Shown here one piece after another: positions 30,554 through 36,393 of a DNA stretch of 36,393 nucleotides. Within the stretch, counting starts at the first letter, position 1, and every line of letters begins with the position of its first letter. The DNA comes from an uncultured Clostridia bacterium (GTDB lineage: Bacteria; Bacillota; Clostridia; TANB77; UBA1234): contig CAMUYU010000012.1 of assembly GCA_947164995.1 (NCBI GenBank), positions 1 to 36,393 on the forward strand, read 5' to 3'. The notes below the pieces were generated by a model. That model was not told the origin of the DNA, did not search any database, and saw only the letters and a program-made list of their open reading frames with translations. The translations under genes and the position numbers were made by a program.

Positions 30554-30994
30554 CTAAATCACCTCAACCTTTCCACCTGCAGCTAAAATCTTTGCTTCTG
30601 CGTTTTTAGTAACTCTGTTTGCTTTAACTGTAAGTTTTTTAGAAAGTTCTCCATTGCCTAATACAACGATACCATCATTGACTTTCTTTATAATTCCTAA
30701 TTCTTTTAAGCTATTAGCTGTAACTTCTGTACCATTTTCTAGTTTATCTAACATAGATAATGTTACTTCTGTATAAACTTTAGCGTTTCTATTTTTAAAA
30801 CCTCTCTTAGGTATTCTTCTAAATAATGGCATTTGACCACCTTCAAAACCTGGTCTTACTCCACCGCCAGATCTTGCGTTTTGTCCTTTATGACCCTTAC
30901 CAGATGTTTTACCTAAACCAGATCCTATACCTCTTCCAAGTCTTCTTCCTGATTGTCTTGAACCTGGTGCAGGACTTAACTCGTTAAGTTTCAT
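30554..30994 (-). CDS. rplO: 50S ribosomal protein L15
   Basis: 146 aa. The Gly/Arg-rich N terminus [20 protein letters not shown] and [20 protein letters not shown] are diagnostic, followed by [20 protein letters not shown]. It binds 23S rRNA late in assembly. ATG 30994 with GGAGG upstream lies 19 nt after rpsE; rpmD, normally between them, is absent. Confidence 0.97.
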   Translation of the reverse strand: MKLNELSPAPGSRQSGRRLGRGIGSGLGKTSGKGHKGQNARSGGGVRPGFEGGQMPLFRRIPKRGFKNRNAKVYTEVTLSMLDKLENGTEVTANSLKELGIIKKVNDGIVVLGNGELSKKLTVKANRVTKNAEAKILAAGGKVEVI

Positions 30995-31013
30995 CTTGAT
31001 AACACCTCCTCAA

Positions 31014-31505
31014 TTATAAAATCTCGTTAACTTTTTTGCCTCTTAGCATTGCAACTTCTTCAACTGTTTTTAATTCTTTAAGTGCTCTTAGTGTAGCATA
31101 AACTGCATTTCTAGGTGTGTTTGAACCTAGATTCTTTGTTCTGATATTTCTATATCCAGCAGCTTCTAAAACAGATCTTGCAGCACCACCAGCAATAAGT
31201 CCAGTACCTTCTTCAGCTGGTTTTAATAATACTTTACCAGCTCCAAAGTGACCAATTATTTCATGAGGTATAGTAGTATTTACTATTGGAACTTCGATAA
31301 GGTTCTTCTTTGCATCGTCGATTGCTTTTTTAATAGCATCTGGAACTTCTGCAGATTTACCATTTCCAACACCTACATGACCTTGTTCATCTCCAACAAC
31401 AACTAGTGCGCTAAATCTAAAAGTTCTACCACCTTTAACAACTTTAGCAACTCTGTTAAGAGAAACAACTTTTTCTTTAAGGTCTAATGTACTTGCATCT
31501 ATCAT
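31014..31505 (-). CDS. rpsE: 30S ribosomal protein S5
   Basis: 163 aa. [40 protein letters not shown] and [19 protein letters not shown] with [20 protein letters not shown] are diagnostic. It contributes to decoding accuracy near the mRNA entry site. ATG 31505 with AAGGAGG upstream. Confidence 0.97.
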   Translation of the reverse strand: MIDASTLDLKEKVVSLNRVAKVVKGGRTFRFSALVVVGDEQGHVGVGNGKSAEVPDAIKKAIDDAKKNLIEVPIVNTTIPHEIIGHFGAGKVLLKPAEEGTGLIAGGAARSVLEAAGYRNIRTKNLGSNTPRNAVYATLRALKELKTVEEVAMLRGKKVNEIL

Positions 31506-31523
31506 TAAATTTTCCTCCTTATT

Positions 31524-31883
31524 TTAGAATTCTAAGCCAGCTTCTCTTGCAGCTTCTGCAAAAGCTTGAACTTTTCCGTGGTAAATATATCCACCTCTAT
31601 CAAATACAACATTTTTAATGCCAGCTTTGATAGCTCTCTTCGCAATTAATTCGCCAACTTCTTTGGCAGCTTCGATATTTGATTGCTTTGTTTTAACTTC
31701 TTTATCCATTGTAGATGCAGAAACTAAAGTTTTTCCAGCAACATCATCGATAACTTGAGCTACTATGTTTTTGTTGCTTCTAAAAATATTTAGTCTTGGG
31801 CACTCAGCTGTACCAGAAATCTTAGCACGAACTCTTTTGTGTCTTCTAACTCTAGCAACGTTTTTAGCTTCTTTATTAATCAC
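31524..31883 (-). CDS. rplR: 50S ribosomal protein L18
   Basis: 119 aa. It binds 5S r[40 protein letters not shown] and [20 protein letters not shown] are diagnostic. The start is taken as GTG 31883 (AAAGGAG 9 nt upstream); the TTG three codons earlier directly abuts the ribosome site. The expected Pro-Arg-Leu after GT-E-P is here ECPRL, a Cys replacing Arg/Pro. Confidence 0.95.
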   Translation of the reverse strand: MINKEAKNVARVRRHKRVRAKISGTAECPRLNIFRSNKNIVAQVIDDVAGKTLVSASTMDKEVKTKQSNIEAAKEVGELIAKRAIKAGIKNVVFDRGGYIYHGKVQAFAEAAREAGLEF

Positions 31884-31903
31884 TCTTAACAACTCCTTTC
31901 AGT

Positions 31904-32437
31904 TTATTTCTTACCCATCTTTCCTTCTTTTCTAATAATATGCTCACCAGCATATTTAATACCTTTGCCTTTATATGGCTCTGGAGGTCTAACTTCTCTG
32001 ATTTCAGCACAAAGTTGTCCAATAGCTTCTTTATTGATTCCTTTTACAATGATTGTATTTGGATTTGGAGCTTCGATTGTAACTCCTTCTCTATCTTCAA
32101 ACTCTACTGTATGAGAAAATCCCATATTCATAATAAGTTTATTACCTTGTTTTTGAACTCTATAACCTACGCCGTTAACTTCAAGTTGTTTTTCAAATCC
32201 ATCTGTAACACCAACAACCATGTTGCTTAAAAGTGTTCTTGATAAACCTGTTAAGTTATCTTTGTTTGGATCTTTAACGCTAACTGTAAGTACGCCAGCA
32301 TCTAATTTGATGTCTACGTCATGATTAAATTCTCTTGTTAAAGTTCCTTTTGGTCCTTTAACTGTAACGTTATGTCCGTCGATTTTAACTTCAACTCCAG
32401 CTGGAACAGCTATAGGTTTTTTACCTATTCTTGACAT
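31904..32437 (-). CDS. rplF: 50S ribosomal protein L6
   Basis: 177 aa, two repeated L6 domains. [50 protein letters not shown] and the C-terminal [20 protein letters not shown] are diagnostic. Normal length; ATG 32437. Confidence 0.97.
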   Translation of the reverse strand: MSRIGKKPIAVPAGVEVKIDGHNVTVKGPKGTLTREFNHDVDIKLDAGVLTVSVKDPNKDNLTGLSRTLLSNMVVGVTDGFEKQLEVNGVGYRVQKQGNKLIMNMGFSHTVEFEDREGVTIEAPNPNTIIVKGINKEAIGQLCAEIREVRPPEPYKGKGIKYAGEHIIRKEGKMGKK

Positions 32438-32452
32438 TTTTTATTCCCCTTT

Positions 32453-32848
32453 CTACCAAATGTAAGCTAATACTTCTCCACCAATTCCTTCTTCTCTTGC
32501 TTTCTTATCTGTCATGATGCCCTTTGATGTAGAAATTAAAGCTATTCCAAGACCTCCTAATACTTTAGGAAGTTCATCTTTTGCTGCATAAACTCTTAAA
32601 CCAGGTTTAGAAATTCTCTTAAGACCTGAAATAACTTTTTGTTTATTAACGTATTTAAGAGTAATTCTGATAATTCCTTGTGAATTATCTTCTATTTCTT
32701 CATAAGACTTGATATATCCTTCTTCGTATAAGATTTCAGCGATTGCTTTCTTAAGTTTTGAAGCTGGAACATCAACTGTTTCATGTCTTTGTTCATTTGC
32801 ATTTCTAATTCTTGTAAGCATATCTGCTATAGGATCAGTAATGTTCAT
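32453..32848 (-). CDS. rpsH: 30S ribosomal protein S8
   Basis: 131 aa. [20 protein letters not shown] at the start and [20 protein letters not shown] near the end are diagnostic. It binds the central domain of 16S rRNA and in many bacteria autoregulates the spc operon. ATG 32848 with AAAGGAG upstream. It is preceded by an unusual ~305-bp spacer after rpsN. Confidence 0.97.
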   Translation of the reverse strand: MNITDPIADMLTRIRNANEQRHETVDVPASKLKKAIAEILYEEGYIKSYEEIEDNSQGIIRITLKYVNKQKVISGLKRISKPGLRVYAAKDELPKVLGGLGIALISTSKGIMTDKKAREEGIGGEVLAYIW

Positions 32849-32916
32849 TTCTTTCTCCTTTCATTTGAAATAATAATTAGTTTAAATATAAACATCACAT
32901 GAAAGTATTTTTTATT

Positions 32917-33021
32917 TTATAAAAATAAGTTGTGATATCTTTCTTGCTTATCAAGAGATTTATCAATTATGCAATCATTTGGCGTACAATGTGCGCCAAC
33001 GCAACCATCACACCAAATCAT
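32917..33021 (-). CDS. Possible 34-aa Cys-rich micro-protein inside the ribosomal operon
   Basis: ATG 33021 opens a short frame beginning MIWCDGCVGAHCTPNDCII, with four Cys and one His in the first 17 residues, then KSLDKQERYHNLFL. The spacing of Cys/His looks like a metal-binding cluster and recalls CIGSAHCDDY of the 61-aa protein at 6828-7013. The ribosome site is weak (AAAG directly upstream), so expression is doubtful; it may be a remnant of a longer gene. Confidence 0.3.
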   Translation of the reverse strand: MIWCDGCVGAHCTPNDCIIDKSLDKQERYHNLFL

Positions 33022-33063
33022 CTTTAAAAAATAATAAATACTCTCTACATTTACTTAACTATA

Positions 33064-33105
33064 TTTCAATAATTTTATTTTAAGTTAGGTTACTAACTAT
33101 TGAAA
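33064..33105. repeat. Nested inverted repeat in the rpsN-rpsH spacer
   Basis: Outer arms TTTCAATA (33064-33071) and TATTGAAA (33098-33105), inner arms AGTTAG (33083-33088) and CTAACT (33093-33098) around GTTA. It could fold as a hairpin in the mRNA. The absence of a T-run argues against a terminator. Confidence 0.5.
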
Positions 33106-33153
33106 AGTTCCAAGTTACTTTTCTCTATTCACTCTTCACTTTTCACTTTCATA

Positions 33154-33339
33154 TTACCAGCTCGCCTTTTTAACACCAGGGATTTGTCCTTTATGAGCTA
33201 ATTCTCTAAAGCAAACTCTGCAGATTCCATACTTACGAATGTAAGAATGTGGTCTTCCACAAATTTTGCATCTGTTATATGCTCTTGTGCTATATTTAGG
33301 AGCTAATTTTTGTTTAGCAATTAATGATTTTTTTGCCAT
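33154..33339 (-). CDS. rpsN: 30S ribosomal protein S14, zinc-binding type (type Z)
   Basis: 61 aa, the short form. Zinc site CKICGRPH ... GICRVCF supplies four cysteines; the N terminus [20 protein letters not shown] and the C terminus [11 protein letters not shown] are typical. ATG 33339. It follows rplE by 17 nt. Confidence 0.97.
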   Translation of the reverse strand: MAKKSLIAKQKLAPKYSTRAYNRCKICGRPHSYIRKYGICRVCFRELAHKGQIPGVKKASW

Positions 33340-33356
33340 TTATTTTTCCTCCTTAA

Positions 33357-33896
33357 TTATTTTGCAAAAGGCATTCCAAGAAGAGCAAGAAGCTCTTTAG
33401 CCTCTTCATCAGTGTTAGCTGTAGTAACAAATATAATGTCCATACCTCTAAGTTTATCAATTTTATCATATTCAATTTCTGGGAATATAAGTTGTTCTTT
33501 AACACCCATTGAATAATTTCCTCTTCCATCGAATGAGTTTGGAGATAATCCTTTGAAATCTCTAACTCTTGGAAGTGCAACATTAAATAGCTTGTATACG
33601 AAGTCGTACATTTTATCAGCTCTTAATGTAACTTTACAACCGATTTCTTGTCCTTCTCTAATTTTAAAACCAGCAATTGATTTCTTTGCTTTTGTAGCAA
33701 CTGGTTTTTGTCCAGTAATGATGCTTAAATCTCTCATAGCATTTTCTAATGCTTTTGAATTTTCTCTAACATCGTTAACACCCATATTAATAACAACTTT
33801 TTCAAGTTTTGGTGCTTGCATTACTGAAGAATAATTAAACTTTTTAACAAGTGCAGGAACTACTTCCTTCTTGTAAGTTTCTTGTAATTTAGTCAT
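33357..33896 (-). CDS. rplE: 50S ribosomal protein L5
   Basis: 179 aa. [54 protein letters not shown] and [20 protein letters not shown] are diagnostic. It binds 5S rRNA and contacts P-site tRNA. ATG 33896 with AAAGGAGG upstream. Confidence 0.97.
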   Translation of the reverse strand: MTKLQETYKKEVVPALVKKFNYSSVMQAPKLEKVVINMGVNDVRENSKALENAMRDLSIITGQKPVATKAKKSIAGFKIREGQEIGCKVTLRADKMYDFVYKLFNVALPRVRDFKGLSPNSFDGRGNYSMGVKEQLIFPEIEYDKIDKLRGMDIIFVTTANTDEEAKELLALLGMPFAK

Positions 33897-33914
33897 TGAT
33901 GATTACCTCCTTTC

Positions 33915-34235
33915 CTAATCTAATTCTTTTCCGCATGATGCGCAAACTCTTACCTTTTTGCCATCAGCCTTTACATTATATTTTACTCTAACGCCTTTTC
34001 CGCATTTGCTGCAATATACATTTACTTTAGAAGCAGGAATTGCAACTTCCATTTCTATAATACCGCCAGCTTCACCTTGTTTTCTAGGTTTTGTATGCTT
34101 TTTTCTAACGTTAACACCTTTAACAACAACTTTGTTTTCCTTAGGCATAGCTTTTAGAACTTCGCCTTTAGCACCTTTGTCGTTTCCGGCATTTACCATA
34201 ACAGTATCACCTTTTTTAACGTGCATATTGTTCAA
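33915..34235 (-). CDS. rplX: 50S ribosomal protein L24
   Basis: 106 aa. The KOW motif HVKKGDTVMVNAGNDKGAKG and NVRKKHTKPRKQGEAGGIIE are diagnostic. The C-terminal part carries two CxxC pairs (CSKCGKGVRVKY, VCASCGKELD), a zinc-ribbon variant seen in some Firmicutes. The likely start is TTG 34235, 6 nt after AGGTG; the ATG three codons later is too far from it. Confidence 0.94.
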   Translation of the reverse strand: MNNMHVKKGDTVMVNAGNDKGAKGEVLKAMPKENKVVVKGVNVRKKHTKPRKQGEAGGIIEMEVAIPASKVNVYCSKCGKGVRVKYNVKADGKKVRVCASCGKELD

Positions 34236-34292
34236 TTTTTACACCTACCTTTTCTATTTGTTAGCACACAGTTTCCAAGTGTATGCTTAAGA

Positions 34293-34661
34293 TTATAGTA
34301 CTTCTGGAGCTAGTGAAAGGATCTTCATGAATTCTCCTTCTCTTAATTCTCTAGCTACTGGTCCAAAAATACGAGTTCCTCTAGGGGTTTTATCTTCTCT
34401 TATAATAACTGCTGCGTTGTCATCGAATCTAATGTATGATCCGTCAGCTCTTTGTAAGCCTTTTTTAGAACGAACGATAACAGCTTTTACAACATCACCT
34501 TTTTTAACCATGCCACCTGGTGCAGCGCTTTTAACAGAAGCTACGATAATATCTCCGATATTAGCGAATTTTCTGTATGATCCACCAAGGCATCTGATAC
34601 ACATAATTTCTTTTGCTCCAGTGTTGTCAGCAACACGAAGTATTGTTTGTTGTTGTATCAT
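34293..34661 (-). CDS. rplN: 50S ribosomal protein L14
   Basis: 122 aa. [40 protein letters not shown] and [20 protein letters not shown] are diagnostic. It contacts 16S rRNA in bridge B8. ATG 34661 chosen (AAAGGAG upstream, family N terminus); eleven earlier codons rejected. Confidence 0.97.
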   Translation of the reverse strand: MIQQQTILRVADNTGAKEIMCIRCLGGSYRKFANIGDIIVASVKSAAPGGMVKKGDVVKAVIVRSKKGLQRADGSYIRFDDNAAVIIREDKTPRGTRIFGPVARELREGEFMKILSLAPEVL

Positions 34662-34718
34662 TTTTCTTTCTCCTTTCCGAATTATTACGATCAACCAATT
34701 CGTAAATAAATTGGTATA

Positions 34719-34976
34719 TTATTTTGCTTTTTCAATAATCTCGACAATTCTCCATCTCTTATCCTTAGAAAGTGGTCTTGTCTCCATTACTTTAACTGTA
34801 TCGCCAACTCCACACTCATTGTTTTCATCATGAGCTTTTAACTTATATGTTCTTCTCATGATTTTGCCATAAGTTGGATGCTTGTAGCTGTCTTCAACTG
34901 CAACTACAACAGTCTTTTCCATTTTATCACTTACTACTTTACCTACTCTGGTTTTTCTAAGTGCTCTCTCTTCCAT
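34719..34976 (-). CDS. rpsQ: 30S ribosomal protein S17
   Basis: 85 aa. [40 protein letters not shown] and [19 protein letters not shown] are diagnostic of S17, a primary 16S rRNA binder. ATG 34976. Confidence 0.96.
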   Translation of the reverse strand: MEERALRKTRVGKVVSDKMEKTVVVAVEDSYKHPTYGKIMRRTYKLKAHDENNECGVGDTVKVMETRPLSKDKRWRIVEIIEKAK

Positions 34977-34998
34977 GACATAAACTCCTTTCTAAAAA

Positions 34999-35196
34999 TT
35001 ATTCACCTTTAAGTTCTCTTTCTCTAAGAACTGTCTTAATCTTTGCAATATCTCTTTTTACAGATCTGATTTTCATCGGATTAGCTAATTGATTAGTAGC
35101 ATTTTGAAATCTTAATTTGAAAAGTTCTTGTTTTAATTCAGCTTCTAAATTTGCTAAATCCGATGAAGATTTCTCTCTTATTTCACTAACCTTCAT
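34999..35196 (-). CDS. rpmC: 50S ribosomal protein L29
   Basis: 65 aa. [40 protein letters not shown] and [17 protein letters not shown] are diagnostic. ATG 35196 has AGGTGG upstream and overlaps the end of rplP by 11 nt. Confidence 0.95.
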   Translation of the reverse strand: MKVSEIREKSSSDLANLEAELKQELFKLRFQNATNQLANPMKIRSVKRDIAKIKTVLRERELKGE

Positions 35197-35626
35197 CGTT
35201 TTCACCACCTTCTGTATTTCTTGCATCAACAAATTTAGTCTTTACAGGTAATTTATGGCTTGCAAGTCTGAATGCTTCTCTAGCAACATCTTCTGCAACT
35301 CCATCCATTTCAAATAAGATTCTACCTGGTTTAACTGGTGCTACCCAATATTCTACTGAACCTTTTCCTGAACCCATTCTTGTTTCAGCTGGTTTCTTAG
35401 TAATTGGTTTGTCTGGGAAAATTTTAATCCAAACTTTACCACCACGTTTAATAAATCTTGTCATAGCTATTCTGGCTGCCTCTATTTGGTTAGAAGTAAT
35501 CCAAGCAGCCTCTAATGTTTGAAGTCCATATGTTCCATAAGTAACTGTGTTTCCACGAGTAGCCTTACCTCTGTTATGGCCTCTCATTTGCTTTCTATGT
35601 TTTGTTCTTTTTGGCATTAATGGCAT
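35186..35626 (-). CDS. rplP: 50S ribosomal protein L16
   Basis: 146 aa. [39 protein letters not shown] and the peptidyl-transferase-proximal [20 protein letters not shown] are diagnostic. ATG 35626 has GGAGG upstream; it overlaps the rpsC stop (TAATG). Confidence 0.97.
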   Translation of the reverse strand: MPLMPKRTKHRKQMRGHNRGKATRGNTVTYGTYGLQTLEAAWITSNQIEAARIAMTRFIKRGGKVWIKIFPDKPITKKPAETRMGSGKGSVEYWVAPVKPGRILFEMDGVAEDVAREAFRLASHKLPVKTKFVDARNTEGGENDEG

Positions 35627-36282
35627 TATTTTCTACCTCCTTCTGTATGTTTTTCAGGAAGTACTTCACCTTTATATATCCAAACTTTAACACCTATCTT
35701 ACCATATGTTGTGTTTGCTTCAGCAAAACCATAATCGATGTCTGCTCTAAGTGTTTGAAGAGGAATAGTACCTTCTTTATAAAACTCAGAACGAGCAATT
35801 TCTGCTCCTGCAAGTCTACCACCGCATTGAGTTTTAATACCTTTTGCTCCAGCCTTCATAGCTTTTGCCATACATTGTTTCATAGCTTTTCTGTATGAAA
35901 TTCTTCTTTCAATTTGAGAAGCAATATTTTCAGCAACTAATGTTGCATCAATATCTGGGTTTTTAACTTCAATAACGTTAACAGCAATGTCTCTCTTGAA
36001 AGTTTTCTTTAGGTCTTCTCTAACCTTATTGATGATTTCTCCGTTTTTTCCAAGAGCTAAACCTGGTTTAGCAACATAAACATTTGCCTTTGTAAATTTA
36101 TCTGTTCTTTCGATTTCAATTCTTGAAATACCAGCAACAGCTAGTTTCTTAGAAACTTCTTTTCTAATTTTATAGTCTTCAACTAGGTAGTCTGCAAATT
36201 TGTCATCTCTTGCATACCATTTTGAATCCCAATCTTTTATTATTCCCACTCTTAAACCATGTGGGTCCATTTTTTGTCCCAT
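35626..36282 (-). CDS. rpsC: 30S ribosomal protein S3
   Basis: 218 aa. [20 protein letters not shown], the KH domain with [20 protein letters not shown] and the C-terminal [20 protein letters not shown] are diagnostic. It lines the mRNA entry channel. ATG 36282 with AAAGGAGG upstream. Confidence 0.97.
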   Translation of the reverse strand: MGQKMDPHGLRVGIIKDWDSKWYARDDKFADYLVEDYKIRKEVSKKLAVAGISRIEIERTDKFTKANVYVAKPGLALGKNGEIINKVREDLKKTFKRDIAVNVIEVKNPDIDATLVAENIASQIERRISYRKAMKQCMAKAMKAGAKGIKTQCGGRLAGAEIARSEFYKEGTIPLQTLRADIDYGFAEANTTYGKIGVKVWIYKGEVLPEKHTEGGRK

Positions 36283-36304
36283 TTAATTTGCTTCCTCCTT
36301 TCCT

Positions 36305-36393
36305 CTATACTCTTTCTTTAAGAACTATAGTAATGTGAGAAGTTCTTTTTCTAATTCTATTTGCTCTACCTTGTGTAGCAGCTCTAATTCTCT
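36305..36393 (-). CDS. rplV: 50S ribosomal protein L22, C-terminal end (partial)
   Basis: The minus-strand frame entering at the right edge reads RIRAATQGRANRIRKRTSHI and then TIVLKERV, ending at TAG 36307-36305. This is the conserved C terminus of L22 (A-QGRA-RI-KRTSHIT). The start lies beyond the window. It is followed by rpsC 22 nt later, in standard S10-operon order. Confidence 0.92.
   Translation of the reverse strand, partial: RIRAATQGRANRIRKRTSHITIVLKERV

Larger units (their letters stand above)
32849..33153. other. 305-bp insertion between rpsN and rpsH
   Basis: In nearly all Firmicutes rpsN and rpsH are separated by a few tens of bases. Here the gap holds a possible 34-aa Cys-rich ORF (32917-33021), a nested inverted repeat (33064-33105) and a purine-biased stretch on the minus strand (33121-33150, AAGTGAAAAGTGAAGAGTG) resembling degenerate dispersed repeats. 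No T-run terminator was seen in the direction of transcription, so the ribosomal message can probably cross it. Confidence 0.7.

Noticed and set aside
33064-33105. Terminator inside the ribosomal operon
   Set aside because: The inverted repeat lacks a following T-run on the transcribed strand.
33353-33583. Minus-strand 76-aa frame within rplE
   Set aside because: Out-of-frame overlap with an intact L5 gene.
1-36393. CRISPR arrays, tRNA or rRNA genes, IS ends, T-box or common riboswitches
   Set aside because: No regularly spaced repeats, cloverleaf, rRNA cores, transposase genes or recognisable riboswitch cores were seen by eye. A covariance search would be the decisive check.

Overview
The window is AT-rich chromosomal DNA from a low-GC Firmicute, most likely an uncultured Clostridia-type gut bacterium. 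Supporting signs are strong AGGAGG-type ribosome binding sites, frequent TTG and GTG starts, TTGACA/TATAAT promoters, the zinc form of ribosomal protein S14, and Firmicutes-type HicAB, XRE-ImmA and adenylate kinase proteins. TGA is used as an ordinary stop. Nearly everything is on the minus strand. The clear plus-strand genes are a 79-aa small protein, a serine recombinase and a putative small RNA. No rRNA, tRNA, IS element or CRISPR array was seen.

Layout from left to right. (1) 1-4.9 kb holds miscellaneous genes: a frameshifted membrane protein of the putative ABC-permease family (cut by the window edge), a DUF2974 alpha/beta hydrolase, an orphan small protein, a YhhN-like / 113-aa / ATPase-CYTH operon, and a GNAT acetyltransferase. 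(2) 4.9-16.4 kb is an accessory 'conflict' block: a RelE-like toxin / XRE-ImmA antitoxin / orphan HicB operon; a type III restriction-modification operon with a small Cys-rich third gene; a divergent serine recombinase; hicAB co-directional with the house-cleaning NTPase rdgB; a second XRE-ImmA regulator; and a DUF4417 / stand-alone EndoU nuclease / putative immunity operon in which the EndoU reading frame is broken in an A6 tract. (3) 16.4-21 kb has a thioesterase-TetR-GNAT operon, a long-chain acyl-CoA ligase, a HAD phosphatase and a membrane protein. (4) 21-25 kb has pncB-nadE-nadD, the whole Preiss-Handler route from nicotinate to NAD. (5) 25-29.1 kb has adk-map behind an unknown membrane-anchored gene, plus two unknown genes with their own terminators. 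(6) 29.2-36.4 kb is the S10/spc ribosomal operon, rplV through secY, read leftwards.

The observation most worth following is regulatory. The XRE-ImmA gene at 13.3-14.4 kb and the DUF4417-EndoU-immunity operon at 14.6-16.1 kb have near-duplicate promoter regions (about 80 nt), each with the same TATAAC...GTTATA operator downstream of the -10. A promoter-hairpin-terminator unit encoding a candidate ~68-nt RNA lies antisense to the long leader of the toxin operon. Together they look like one regulated toxin-immunity module under a self-cleavable repressor/protease. The ribosomal operon is also unusual: rpmD is missing between rpsE and rplO, about 300 bp is inserted between rpsN and rpsH, a terminator follows secY, and adk-map is displaced and not followed by infA-rpmJ-rpsM.

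All assignments come from reading motifs by eye. No database search was run, and family names are recognitions of differing strength, as marked.
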